Shown: positions 52,737 to 61,208, counted from the stretch's first letter. The stretch: 64,000 bases of DNA from PoT sp049331405 (GCF_049331405.1 NZ_CP186274.1:1178001-1242000); one strand, 5' to 3'. Numbers and translations are program-made. Notes: generated from the sequence alone by a model not told the origin.

Positions 52737-53240
52737 ATGAGCAGCGAACCTTCAGATGATTCGGTCTCGGTCCGCAGCGAGCTGGGGGACGAGATCAAGA
52801 AGCGCGATCCGTTCGAGTCTCCCCAGCAGGAGGTCTACCTCAACCTGGCGAGGACGGCGGACATCCTCGAGTCGGAGTTCTCGCGCCTGTTCAAGCAGCG
52901 CGGGGTGACGCACGCGCAGTACAACGTGCTGCGGATCCTGCGCGGGGCCGGGACGGAGCTGCCCTGCCTGGAGGTGGCGAGCCGGATGATCTCGCACCTT
53001 CCGGATATCACGCGGCTGGTCGACCGGCTGGAGTCGGCGGGGCTGGTGGAGCGTTGCCGGACGCAGGAGGACCGGCGGGTCGTCCTCGTCCGGATCACGG
53101 AGGCGGGCCTGACCTTGCTGGGGGGGCTCGACGAGCCCGTGAGAGATCTGCATCAGAGGCAGCTCGGCCACCTCTCCGTGGAGGAGCTGGACGAGCTGAA
53201 TCGGTTGCTGGTGAAGGCGAGGCGGCCCAAGGGTTCGTAG
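52737..53240 (+). CDS. MarR-family transcriptional regulator
   Basis: A 167-residue regulator with the MarR winged helix: YLNLARTADILESEFSRLFKQRGVTHAQYNVLRILRG, then LEVASRMISHLPDITRLVDRLESAGLVER (recognition helix) and the wing CRTQEDRRVVLVRITEAGLTLL, with a C-terminal dimerisation helix LSVEELDELNRLLVKAR. The start is ATG 52737; there is no ribosome binding site, and a promoter with symmetrical elements lies directly upstream. A membrane protein gene follows 76 bases downstream on the same strand and could be its target or operon partner. Divergent from GntR. Confidence 0.93.
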   Translation: MSSEPSDDSVSVRSELGDEIKKRDPFESPQQEVYLNLARTADILESEFSRLFKQRGVTHAQYNVLRILRGAGTELPCLEVASRMISHLPDITRLVDRLESAGLVERCRTQEDRRVVLVRITEAGLTLLGGLDEPVRDLHQRQLGHLSVEELDELNRLLVKARRPKGS

Positions 53241-53316
53241 TCCCGCGCCGGGCCTCGACGATCGATCGAGACCCTTGGGCTGACTCCCATAATGTTGACC
53301 GAGGCTCGCGCTGACC

Positions 53317-54291
53317 TTGTTGCCGGGGGCGGGGTGGGGATGGGACGCGTACGCCCTTTCCGTCCCGGCCGGCTTCGCTGGCTCTTTGGTGCTCGTGGTC
53401 GTGCTTCGGTCCCGGGAGGGCCTGTCGATGATGATGGTGCTGACGTCGGTCCTGTTCGGCGTGGTCGGTCCCGCACTCGTGGCGGCCTTCGTGTTGTTCG
53501 CGAGCCACCTGATCTCGCGACGGGGCGAGACGCCCCCCGCGTATGACTGGGGGCTCCCGCCGGCGGTCGGGCTCGGGTATCTGGCCGGGCATTTCGCGAT
53601 CGCCTGGCCGTCGTCGGATGTGACCGACCGCATCCCCTGGCTCGTGGCGGGGGCGATCGTGCTCGGGATCTTCGAGGCCGCCAGGCCGACCCCGCGCTGG
53701 GTCCGCGGCGAGAACGGCCTGATCTTCACGCTGGCGGTCCTGCTCGTGATGCTCGGCCCCGCGATCCAGGAGACCTGGGGCACTCGCGAGGCCAACCTCT
53801 GGCTCGCGGCCCTCGGCGCCATCGTGCTGGTGGCCTGGATCAACCTCGAGGCCCTCGCGGCTCGGCTCAAAGGGTCCGCGCTGATGGTCCCCCTGCTGGC
53901 CTGGGTCGGGGGCGCGGGGGCGGTGCTGCTGCTCTCGGGGAGCATGGTGCTCGGTCGGCTCGGCGGGGCGCTGGCCTCGGCCCTCCTCGGCGCCTGGCTC
54001 GTCTCCAGGCGGAACTCGCCGATCAACGTCGCGAGGGGGACGATCCCCGTCATCGCCGTGACGATCGCGTCACTCCTGCTCGAAGGCCACGTCTACGCCC
54101 AGGCGGCGCAGGCCGGAGTGGCGCTCGTGGCGATCGCCCCGCTCCTGCTCTGGATCACGCGGATCGGGCCGATCCGCAACGGGCGTCCCTGGGTGGCCGC
54201 CTTGATCGGGACCGTGCTCGTCCTGATCCCGATCGGCGTCGCGCTGGGCATGGCCATCGCGGCCGATATGGGCGATGCCTCCGAGTATTGA
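53317..54291 (+). CDS. Polytopic membrane protein of unknown function
   Basis: A 324-residue integral membrane protein with about 9-10 helices, for example ALSVPAGFAGSLVLVVVL, VLFGVVGPALVAAFVLFA, GLIFTLAVLLVMLGPAI, LALGAIVLVAW-like and WVAALIGTVLVLIPIGVAL. No catalytic motif or transporter signature is recognised. The start is uncertain: the only in-frame candidates are a TTG at 53317 and another TTG next to it, with GAGG at long spacing. The gene follows marR on the same strand and may be controlled by it. A strong hairpin follows the stop. Confidence 0.7.
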   Translation: MLPGAGWGWDAYALSVPAGFAGSLVLVVVLRSREGLSMMMVLTSVLFGVVGPALVAAFVLFASHLISRRGETPPAYDWGLPPAVGLGYLAGHFAIAWPSSDVTDRIPWLVAGAIVLGIFEAARPTPRWVRGENGLIFTLAVLLVMLGPAIQETWGTREANLWLAALGAIVLVAWINLEALAARLKGSALMVPLLAWVGGAGAVLLLSGSMVLGRLGGALASALLGAWLVSRRNSPINVARGTIPVIAVTIASLLLEGHVYAQAAQAGVALVAIAPLLLWITRIGPIRNGRPWVAALIGTVLVLIPIGVALGMAIAADMGDASEY

Positions 54292-54330
54292 TCCGACGGA
54301 CGCATGAATCTCGATATGCCGATGAGCAAT

Positions 54331-54366
54331 GGAGGTTCGCGTGCGAATGCCCGCACGCGAGCCTCC
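54331..54366. terminator. Bidirectional terminator hairpin
   Basis: GGAGGTTCGCGTGCG (54331-54345) pairs with CGCACGCGAGCCTCC (54352-54366) with one G-T pair and a six-base loop. It stands between the convergent membrane-protein and oxidoreductase genes. Confidence 0.75.
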
Positions 54367-54388
54367 GTCATCGCGCCCGATACTCTCG

Positions 54389-55402
54389 TCAGGCGCCCTT
54401 GATCACGATCTTGCCGAAGTGCGAGCCGCTCTCCATGTGTCGCAGTGCGGCGGGGGCCTCCTCGAACGGGAAGACCCTGTCGATGACGGGGCGGATCTTG
54501 TGGTAGGTGATCGCGCGGTTCATCGCCTCGAACATCGCGCGCGAGCCGACGTAGATCCCCTGGATGCGGATCGCCTTCATCAAGACGGGGAAGAGGCCGA
54601 TCTCGCCGCCGCCCCCCGAGAGGACGCCGATCATGCTGATCCGGCCGCCGCTGGCCACGGCGCCGAGGGATTTCGGCAGCGTGCCCGAGCCGCCGACCTC
54701 GACGACGTGGTCGACCCCGACGCCATCGGTCAGCTTTCGCGCGGCCTTGTCCCAGTCGGGGGTCGTCTTGTAATTGATGAGGTCTGCGGCCCCCATCTCC
54801 TTGACTCGCGCCAGCTTCTCGTCGCTGCTCGACGTGGCGATCACCCGGACTCCGGCGATCCTCGCGAACTGGAGCGCGAAGAGGGAGACGCCCCCCGTAC
54901 CTTGCACGAGGACGGTGTCGCCCGCCTTGGGGGTCCCGTTCTCGAAGATCGCGTGCCAGGCCGTGACCGCCGCGCAGGGGAGGGTGGCCCCCTCCTCGAA
55001 GCTGAGGTGCTCCGGGATCTTCACGACGCCATTCGCGTCGAGGACGACCGACTCGGCGAGCACCCCCGGGATCGCGCCGCCGAGTGCCGTCCTGGCCGCG
55101 GCGTCGGTCAGTCCCCCCGAGATCCAGCCTTGCATGAAAATGCCGGCGACGCGGTCCCCCACCTTGACGTTCGTGACTCCCGGGCCGACCGCCTCGACCT
55201 CGCCCGCCGCGTCGGAGAGGGGCACGATCGGCAGCGGGAGCTTCGGGTTGTACAGCCCCTTCGCGACGAGCAGGTCGCGATAGTTGAGCGACGCGGCCCG
55301 GACGCGGACGAGCACCTGGCCGTGGCCGGGCTCCGGTTTGGCGACGTCGTCCAGGCGCAGGCCGTCGGCGCCGCCGAAATCGTGGATGCGGAAGGCTCGC
55401 AT
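54389..55402 (-). CDS. Zinc-independent quinone oxidoreductase-type MDR enzyme
   Basis: A 337-residue medium-chain dehydrogenase/reductase. The N-terminal GroES-like domain shows MRAFRIHDFGGADGLRLDDV, PEPGHGQVLVRVRAASLNYRDLL and PLSDAAGEVEAVGPGV. The structural and catalytic zinc Cys residues of alcohol dehydrogenases are absent. The Rossmann part has VLVQGTGGVSLFALQFAR as the NADPH loop and ATSSSDEKLARVKEMGA, with VDHVVEVGGSGTL later. Members reduce quinones or alkenals. The start ATG 55402 is well inside a longer open frame. The gene is preceded by the sigma-factor terminator, so it has its own promoter. Confidence 0.92.
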   Translation of the reverse strand: MRAFRIHDFGGADGLRLDDVAKPEPGHGQVLVRVRAASLNYRDLLVAKGLYNPKLPLPIVPLSDAAGEVEAVGPGVTNVKVGDRVAGIFMQGWISGGLTDAAARTALGGAIPGVLAESVVLDANGVVKIPEHLSFEEGATLPCAAVTAWHAIFENGTPKAGDTVLVQGTGGVSLFALQFARIAGVRVIATSSSDEKLARVKEMGAADLINYKTTPDWDKAARKLTDGVGVDHVVEVGGSGTLPKSLGAVASGGRISMIGVLSGGGGEIGLFPVLMKAIRIQGIYVGSRAMFEAMNRAITYHKIRPVIDRVFPFEEAPAALRHMESGSHFGKIVIKGA

Positions 55403-55563
55403 GAGGGTATCCCTACGACTCAAAGGCCGCTGTTGGCGGAATGGGATCTCGAAGGGCCGGCGCAACCCCTGCCGATCGCCGGCCCAGGCCTCGCCGATTG
55501 TCTCACAACCGGAGGGCTCGAAAAATCGGGGCGCGGTCGAGCAGAGTTCGCTTGCCTCGAACC

Positions 55564-55605
55564 AAAAAGAAACGGATCGGACCCCGCTGTCGAGGGCCGA
55601 TCCGT
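55564..55605 (-). terminator. Intrinsic terminator of the sigma-factor gene
   Basis: On the minus strand, a nine-base stem (55597-55605 with 55572-55580) is followed by a T-rich tract (TTTCTTTTT, from 55564-55572). It lies 34 bases past the stop of the leftward sigma gene. Confidence 0.85.
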
Positions 55606-55638
55606 CGTTGGCTTGAATCGTTGCGATCCGATCTGGGT

Positions 55639-56700
55639 TCACATCATGGGCAGTTCGAGCCGGTCTTCCATCGCGAACTTGCGGAGCTTCTCCTGGGCCC
55701 GCGACTCGATCTGGCGGACGCGCTCCTTCGTCACGCCGAGTTCTTGTCCGAGCTGCTCGAGGGTCTGCTCGACGGCCCCTTCGAGGCCGTAGCGGCTGGC
55801 GATGATCTTGCGTTCGCGATCGCTCAGCTTGCTCAGGAGGCCCTTCACGGCCGCCTGGTTGCGCTTCTGGGCCGACTCGTATTCGTGCTCGTCCGTCCTG
55901 GTGTCGGCGGCGGCCTCGAACATCTCCTCGTGGCCGGTGACGAACCGATCGCGGCGATGCTTCTCTTCGGGGATCGAGCGGATGAAGTTCCGCATGATCG
56001 CCCAGCTCGCGTAGGTGCTGAACTTATTGCCGCGGGAGTAGTCGAACTTCTCGACGGCACGGATCAGCGACATGTTGCCGTCGCTGACCAGCTCGAAGAA
56101 GTTGTTCGCCGTCCCCAGATGCTTCTTGGCGATCGAGACGACCAGCCGCAGGTTGGCCCGGATGAGCTGGTTCTTGATCGCGAGCCCTTCGGCCTGGAGC
56201 CGCTCGATCTCGTTGATGTCGGCCGCCTTGGCGCGGGCCGGGTCGAGGGCCGTCCGGAGCAGGTTGGCCCGATATTTTAGGTAGTTCATCTTCCGGAACA
56301 GGTGGGCTTCCTGCTCGCGGGATAAGAGCGGGACGTCGTAGAGGCTCGCCAGGTAGGGGGGCAGCCCCTCGGGCGGCTTGCTGCGACGAGGCGCCTTACC
56401 ATCGGGCGTGCCCGGTACGGGGGCCAGAATCAAGACTTCGGCACCGGCCGCCTCGAAGCTCGCGTCGAACATGAACTCGAGCTTCTGCTCGAGCAGCCTA
56501 CGCGCCCTCATCTCATTGGCGACGCGCTCGACCCTGGCGACGGAGACGCCGAACTGCTCGGCGAGGATCTCGGCCGAGACCCCTCGGCGATAGAGCCGGT
56601 CGAGGTTCGATTTGGCCGTCGCATCCAGGCGCTTCGAAGACACACCTACGGACGGGGATCGGTCGAGAGCGGAATCCAATAACGCGTCAGCAGTGGCCAT
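55639..56700 (-). CDS. Sigma-70 family RNA polymerase sigma factor without evident region 3
   Basis: A 353-residue sigma factor. The start ATG 56700 has AAAGGA about ten bases upstream. An N-terminal helix-turn-helix-like segment (LYRRGVSAEILAEQFGVSVARVERV, about 33-57) precedes region 1.2 (PLLSREQEAHLFRKM), region 2 (NLRLVVSIAKKHLG, DGNMSLIRAVEKFDYSRGNKFSTYASWAIMRNFIRS), and region 4 (LSDRERKIIASRYGLEG, LEQLGQELGVTKERVRQIESRAQEKLRKF). Between regions 2 and 4 only about 50 residues remain, so the normal region 3 seems absent or reduced. It is a housekeeping-like sigma with unusual architecture, possibly an alternative factor. A TetR operator-like half site lies about 76 bases upstream. Confidence 0.9.
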   Translation of the reverse strand: MATADALLDSALDRSPSVGVSSKRLDATAKSNLDRLYRRGVSAEILAEQFGVSVARVERVANEMRARRLLEQKLEFMFDASFEAAGAEVLILAPVPGTPDGKAPRRSKPPEGLPPYLASLYDVPLLSREQEAHLFRKMNYLKYRANLLRTALDPARAKAADINEIERLQAEGLAIKNQLIRANLRLVVSIAKKHLGTANNFFELVSDGNMSLIRAVEKFDYSRGNKFSTYASWAIMRNFIRSIPEEKHRRDRFVTGHEEMFEAAADTRTDEHEYESAQKRNQAAVKGLLSKLSDRERKIIASRYGLEGAVEQTLEQLGQELGVTKERVRQIESRAQEKLRKFAMEDRLELPMM

Positions 56701-56775
56701 GATTCGTCGTCCTTTCCCCGAACGAGCAAAGGAAACATCATCGGTCCCCAATCCGAAGGATTCGAGAGCCGAATT

Positions 56776-56786
56776 CGACCGGTCTA
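56776..56786. promoter_or_regulatory. Half operator upstream of the sigma gene
   Basis: CGACCGGTCTA (56776-56786), reverse complement TAGACCGGTCG, is identical to 11 bases of the TetR-type repeats found at 57502 and 57547. Only the left half of the dyad is conserved. It lies 76-86 bases upstream of the sigma start. Confidence 0.35.
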
Positions 56787-56834
56787 CTAGTCACTTTTCC
56801 AGGGAGGCATCCTTGCCCCGTCCCACGGCCTAAC

Positions 56835-57425
56835 TCAGGCCTGGACCTGGAGGATATAGCCAAACATGATGTTCAGGAACGTCCTGAGCGGGCCCGTGCT
56901 CCGGGTCGCCTTGGCACGGAGGGTGGCCCCCTGCCAGCTATTCAGCCAGAACTCGGCGAGCTCGTGGACGTCGAGGTGGGGCGGAATCTCGCCGGAGCGC
57001 TGGGCGAGGTCGAGGACCTCGGCGTAGCGGTTGACCCACCCCTGGAAGATCTCCTCGAGGCGGGCCCGGAAGACCTCGCTCTGGGCGGCCATCTCCTGGC
57101 TCAGGTTCCCCACGAGACAACCGTTACGACACTGCTGAGACTCGAGACGTTCGACCGTCGACTCGAAATAGCGGCGAAGCCTTTCGAGCGGGCCCAGGGC
57201 CTCGTCGTCGAGGAATTGTTCGATGTTGGCCTGATAGATCGCCGCGAAGTGGTTGATGACCTGGAGCCCGAAGTCTTCCTTGCTCTCGAAGTAGTAGTAG
57301 AACGAACCCTTGGGCACCCCGGCGGTCTGCAAGATCGCCTCGATGCCGGCGTTGTTATACCCCTTCTCCAGGAAGACTTTCTTCCCGGCCTCGAGCAGGG
57401 TGATCTTCGTCTTTTCCTTACTCAT
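56835..57425 (-). CDS. TetR-family transcriptional repressor
   Basis: A 196-residue regulator. The start ATG 57425 lies after a GGGGG-containing leader; the open frame extends further without support. The helix-turn-helix is GKKVFLEKGYNNAGIEAILQTAGVPKGSFYYYFESKEDF, the TetR N-terminal signature. The C-terminal ligand domain contains CRNGCLVGNLSQEMAAQSE, close to the AcuR/NemR-type regulators that sense reactive electrophiles through a Cys; the Cys pair here could do so, which is inference. Two identical operator-like repeats precede the gene (57502 and 57547), indicating autoregulation. The sigma factor gene lies downstream in the same direction, with a half operator between. Confidence 0.93.
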   Translation of the reverse strand: MSKEKTKITLLEAGKKVFLEKGYNNAGIEAILQTAGVPKGSFYYYFESKEDFGLQVINHFAAIYQANIEQFLDDEALGPLERLRRYFESTVERLESQQCRNGCLVGNLSQEMAAQSEVFRARLEEIFQGWVNRYAEVLDLAQRSGEIPPHLDVHELAEFWLNSWQGATLRAKATRSTGPLRTFLNIMFGYILQVQA

Positions 57426-57501
57426 CACACCAACCCCCAAACATGACGGCCGTGGGCCAACGCAATGGGTTGATCCACCGCGATCAATCGTCACGACAGA
57501 A

Positions 57502-57524
57502 TATTAGACCGGTCGTCTAGAAGA
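57502..57524. promoter_or_regulatory. TetR operator-like repeat, copy 1
   Basis: A 23-base element with core TAGACCGGTCGTCTA, in which TAGAC and GTCTA are inverted around CGGTC. An identical copy starts 45 bases further on. It lies 77 bases upstream of the TetR start, in the promoter zone. Confidence 0.7.
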
Positions 57525-57546
57525 TCAAGCCGCCGACACGAAATTC

Positions 57547-57569
57547 TATTAGACCGGTCGTCTAGAAGA
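57547..57569. promoter_or_regulatory. TetR operator-like repeat, copy 2
   Basis: Identical over 23 bases to the copy at 57502-57524, including TAGACCGGTCGTCTA. Spacing between starts is 45 bases, about four helical turns, which would place two dimers on the same DNA face. Confidence 0.7.
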
Positions 57570-57698
57570 CGGGAACGTGGGCACGAAAATCCACTCAAGT
57601 CTTTCTCTGGAAAGGAGAAAGGACGTCTCTTTCGGTCGAATCGTTATCGCGAAAATTCGATGAGTTGTGAACGGGGTTTGTGAGCCGACACCCAAGTG

Positions 57699-58382
57699 TC
57701 AGCGTCCGTCCGACCATCCGATGATCCGGAGGACTTCATCCCGGCCGTCGTGGTGGTAGACCAGTGGGAGGACCTCGGATGTCGAGCGGAGGTTCGACTT
57801 GGAGACGGCGAGGCGCCTGCCGCTGAGCCCGATGGTGGTGATGGTGAGGACCGAGCGCGCGACCGAGTAGATCTCGCGCGCCCACTCCGAATCCTCGCGG
57901 CTGGGGAGGCTCTGCACGACGAGGACGGCGGCGTCGGAGTCGCGGGCGAGCCTGGCGATGCTCTGCATGAGGTCGCGGGGGGTCTGCTCGCAGGCGAGGC
58001 AGAAGTAGCTGGAGAGGGGGTCGAGGATGATCAATGCGGGGCGGATGGCCTCGACGTCGGTCAGCTTGACCTCGCGGTCGATCGGCCTGATGCGGGTCAG
58101 GTCGGCGTTCGCGGCCTCGAGGCGGGGGCGGACGGTGTCGCCGAGGTCGTCGTCGCCGCTGAAGAGGACGACGTCCGACGCCCCGCTCGGCCCCGCCTTG
58201 GAGTAGGGCATCTGCGCCCCCTGGCTGACCTTGGCGGCGAGGTCGAGGGCGAGCGTCGACTTGCCGATGCCCGGATCCCCTTCGAGCAGCGTCACCTTGC
58301 CGAGTGGGATTCGCCCTTCCCAGAGCCAGCGCACGGGCTCGGAAACGACCTGGGCCATATTCGGCAGCACGACATGACTCAT
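57699..58382 (-). CDS. RecA-like AAA ATPase (RepA/AAA_25 type)
   Basis: A 227-residue ATPase. The tandem ATGs at 58385 and 58382 follow GAGGTGG; 58382 has the better spacing. The core is RIPLGKVTLLEGDPGIGKSTLALDLAAKV (Walker A GDPGIGKST), DVVLFSGDDDLGDTVRPRLEAA, IRPALIILDPLSSYF (Walker B) and AVLVVQSLP, matching the RecA-like AAA_25 group found in plasmid- and phage-type helicases (RepA-like) and in stand-alone chromosomal proteins. It ends soon after the ATPase fold, so no replication or primase domain is attached. It is the upstream gene on the same strand as TetR, separated by 273 bases with the operator repeats. Confidence 0.82.
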   Translation of the reverse strand: MSHVVLPNMAQVVSEPVRWLWEGRIPLGKVTLLEGDPGIGKSTLALDLAAKVSQGAQMPYSKAGPSGASDVVLFSGDDDLGDTVRPRLEAANADLTRIRPIDREVKLTDVEAIRPALIILDPLSSYFCLACEQTPRDLMQSIARLARDSDAAVLVVQSLPSREDSEWAREIYSVARSVLTITTIGLSGRRLAVSKSNLRSTSEVLPLVYHHDGRDEVLRIIGWSDGR

Positions 58383-58519
58383 CATCCACCTCAATTTGAT
58401 GCCAAAGGGGTCGGGCCGTCCGGGCGTATTGCCCTGCGGGTCGACCTTGGAGGTCCGTCGCAGCCCCGCACGAGCGGGCAGGATCCGTGGGGGGCGGACC
58501 CGCGTCCGAGTTCGCCTAT

Positions 58520-59113
58520 CTAACGTGGCCTCGGCGAATTGGGCACGTCATTCGCAGCTACTGGGCGGTAAATCCGGACCCACCCCCCTTTTTGGAGGGA
58601 GTCCGGCTTGAGCGTCCATTCCTTGACGGTCTTCTTGGCTTCGTCGTCGGTTTCGGCCCTGCCGATGTTCTGGTGGAGGATCAGGACCGTCTTCCCCTCG
58701 TCGCTGACCTTGGAAACGACCGCCGTGTGATGAGGGTAGGAGTGGTGCCAGGTCTCCCAGCGCCCGCCCCGATACCGCTTCTTCCCCTGGAAGACCGCGT
58801 CGCGGAACTGGAGGATATCGCCGGGCAGGGCGTCGCGGAAGCTGGCGACCGGCTCCCCCCAGACGTAGTCCCCGTCCCTCCGGCTCAGCGGGAACTGATA
58901 GGCGCCGGCCTCGGCCAGGGCCTTGACCGCCAGGGTGACGCAACTGCCGTCGCCGACCTTCTTGCCGAGGTGATCCTTGGAGAAGTCGAGGACCTTCTGA
59001 TTCAGCGGCGGGAGCGGGGCCTGATCCCTGGCGACTCCAGGCGCCGAGCCGCCCAGCAGCAGCGCGACGAGGCCGGCCGTCGCGAAAGCCCGGAGAGATC
59101 CTCGCAGCTTCAT
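58520..59113 (-). CDS. Secreted CHAP/NlpC-P60-like cysteine hydrolase
   Basis: A 197-residue exported protein with a signal peptide (AFATAGLVALLLGGSAPGVA). The mature domain resembles the papain-like CHAP/NlpC family: the candidate catalytic Cys is in KVGDGSCVTLAVKAL, LPGDILQFRDAVF is the typical strand that precedes the His, and HHTAVVSKVSDEGKTVLILHQN carries the catalytic His. Such enzymes cleave peptidoglycan peptides or amide bonds. A SRRDGDYVWGEPVAS segment lies between. Substrate specificity is unknown. The start ATG 59113 is inside a longer open frame. Confidence 0.8.
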   Translation of the reverse strand: MKLRGSLRAFATAGLVALLLGGSAPGVARDQAPLPPLNQKVLDFSKDHLGKKVGDGSCVTLAVKALAEAGAYQFPLSRRDGDYVWGEPVASFRDALPGDILQFRDAVFQGKKRYRGGRWETWHHSYPHHTAVVSKVSDEGKTVLILHQNIGRAETDDEAKKTVKEWTLKPDSLQKGGWVRIYRPVAANDVPNSPRPR

Positions 59114-59474
59114 GGTGCTTACCCCCGAGTCGAGCCGGATCGGCCGCATCCCCACCACGATTCTACCCGCATGAGCCAGGGCTGACTGCTACCCATGAGT
59201 CAATCCCACGAAACAATCCGGAGGTATGTGACGCCGATCCCCGGCGCGTCGACCGCGCAGGCCTTGACGGTCGGGCGCCTTCGCGCGGGCCAAGCCCCTC
59301 GGGCAGCCCCCGGGCGACGGGCCTTTCGCGTCGCGAGCCCCTTGTGTTGAGGGCCGCTCCTTGCGACACAGGTTAGCCACAACTATCTTGACGAGGAACA
59401 GAGTGCTGGGTCGCTCTTCACGGCCGTCGGTCGGAACGATCCCAGATGGGAAATCTTTGGAGAAGGTGCTCTTC
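59114..59474. other. Intergenic region between divergent genes
   Basis: This 361-base gap holds promoters of the leftward CHAP-like gene and the rightward thioredoxin-fold gene. Short frames in it have no motifs. No strong hairpin or dyad was recognised. Confidence 0.45.
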
Positions 59475-61208
59475 ATGCGAGCCCGAACATCACGAGTCCT
59501 GGCGACGTTCCTGACAATCGGCCTCATCGGGGCGGCGTATGCCCCCGCGAAGGCCGCCGACGAACCCAATCTCGAGGGGCGTTGGAAGCTCTTGCTGATC
59601 TCGCCCCTGCGCGAGTCGGAGGTCGTCCTGCTCGAGATCAAGAAGCACGACTCCAAGTATGAGACGGCGATCGTCGGCTCGGCCCTCCCCGCCCAGGTGC
59701 CGGCCGCCGCGAAGGGGGCCGAGGTCAAGGACGGCAAGGTCACCGTCGACCTCAAGCTCGGGATGATGGACTTCCAGCTCAAGGGGAAGGTCGGCAAGGA
59801 CGGGAATATCTATGGGACCATGGATTTCCGGGGCAACATCACGGCCGCCCGCCTGGACAAGACCGACGTCAAGGTGATCACGCCCAACCCCAATGAGGGC
59901 TCGGCCGCCATCAAGGATTACATGGAGAGCCGGCAGCAGAAGGACCCCAAGGCGAAGGTCAAGCTGCTCACCAAGATCCTCGAGAAGGAAGGGAACAGCC
60001 CCAAGCTCGCGATGGTCTACGCCGACATCCTCGGGCTCGCCGAGGCGGCCGGCCTCTCTGAGAAGACCGTCAAGGAGTTCGTCGACACGCTCGTCGAGAA
60101 CGCCAAGCCCTACGGAGAACGCTTCGAAGCCGAGGCCCAGGCCGTCGCCTTGAAGGCCCTGGCGGGGCAGAAGGCCAACGCGGCCCTCGCCCTCGAGGTG
60201 GGGCTCAAGGCCGAGAAGGCGCTTGAGCCCGAGGCGTCGACCGAGACCAGGGCCGACCTCTGGCAGGGGATCGCCGCCGCGGCCAAGCTCGCGGGCAACA
60301 AGGAGATGACGGCCGAGGCCGAGGCCAAGGTGCTCGCCTATGACGCCCGGCTCGACGAGGAGTATCACAAGACCCACCCGCCGTTCAAGCCCGAGGCCTT
60401 CGCCGGCCGCAAGGAAGGGGACCGGGTCGTCCTGCTCGAGCTGTTCACCGGCTCCGAGTGCCCCCCATGCGTGGCCGCCGACGTCGCCTTCGACGCGGTG
60501 AACCTCGCCTACAAGCCTACCGAGGTCGTCACGCTCCAGTACCACCTGCACATCCCCGGCCCCGACCCCCTCACCAATAGCGACGCGATCGCCCGCTCCG
60601 AGTATTACCCCGAAATCCAGGGGACCCCGTCCACCTTCTTCAACGGCAAGGCCGAGGCCGGCGGCGGCGGCGACCTGTCGATGTCCAAGGGCAAGTACGA
60701 CGACTTCCTCCAGGTCATCGGCGGCCTCCTGAAGGAAAAGAAGAAGGCCGACATCGACCTCAAGGTCGAGCAGGAAGGCGAAGAGCTGAAGATCAAGGCC
60801 ACCGCCAAGGCCGAGGCCACCGCGGGCGATGCCAAGGGCAAGAAGGAGTCGAAGCTGAAGCTCCGGCTCGCCCTGATCGAGGAGCAGGTCCGCTACCCCG
60901 GCCGCAACAAGGTGCGGTTCCACCACCACATCGTCCGCTCGATGCCGGGCGGCCCGGTCGGCAAGGCCTTCGAGGGTGGCGAGGCCAAGTTCGAGCAGAC
61001 CGTCAGCCTCGCCTCTGTCCGCAAGACCATCGAGACGTACCTGAGCGACTTCACCAAGGAGAACGGCTCGTCGTTCTCGGCCCCGCTCCCCTCGGTCTCG
61101 CTCGAGAACGTCAGCGTCGTCGCCTTCGTCCAGGACGACGAGGACAAGAGCGTCCTTCACGCGGTCCTGGTCCCGGTCTCCAAGGCCAAGGCCGCCGCGG
61201 GCGAGTGA
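59475..61208 (+). CDS. Secreted thioredoxin-fold protein
   Basis: A 577-residue exported protein. The signal peptide is MRARTSRVLATFLTIGLIGAAYAPAKAA. The N-terminal third is a beta-rich domain (WKLLLISPLRESEVVLLEI, KVTVDLKLGMMDFQLKGKV). A helical Ala/Glu-rich part follows (about 165-310). The thioredoxin-like domain shows VVLLELFTGSECPPCVAADVAFD, with redox motif CPPC at about 328, and ends in a region with IQGTPSTFFNG (cis-Pro). Then comes a Lys-rich segment and a C-terminal beta domain (LRLALIEEQVRYPGRNKVRFHHHIVR). Thioredoxin domains of this kind usually control disulfides of exported proteins. The domain combination is one I do not recognise. Confidence 0.82.
   Translation: MRARTSRVLATFLTIGLIGAAYAPAKAADEPNLEGRWKLLLISPLRESEVVLLEIKKHDSKYETAIVGSALPAQVPAAAKGAEVKDGKVTVDLKLGMMDFQLKGKVGKDGNIYGTMDFRGNITAARLDKTDVKVITPNPNEGSAAIKDYMESRQQKDPKAKVKLLTKILEKEGNSPKLAMVYADILGLAEAAGLSEKTVKEFVDTLVENAKPYGERFEAEAQAVALKALAGQKANAALALEVGLKAEKALEPEASTETRADLWQGIAAAAKLAGNKEMTAEAEAKVLAYDARLDEEYHKTHPPFKPEAFAGRKEGDRVVLLELFTGSECPPCVAADVAFDAVNLAYKPTEVVTLQYHLHIPGPDPLTNSDAIARSEYYPEIQGTPSTFFNGKAEAGGGGDLSMSKGKYDDFLQVIGGLLKEKKKADIDLKVEQEGEELKIKATAKAEATAGDAKGKKESKLKLRLALIEEQVRYPGRNKVRFHHHIVRSMPGGPVGKAFEGGEAKFEQTVSLASVRKTIETYLSDFTKENGSSFSAPLPSVSLENVSVVAFVQDDEDKSVLHAVLVPVSKAKAAAGE

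Noticed and set aside
57502..57569. Two identical repeats considered as a minimal CRISPR or attachment-site pair
   Set aside because: Only two copies, an internal dyad typical of TetR operators, and location in the tetR promoter region make an operator more likely.
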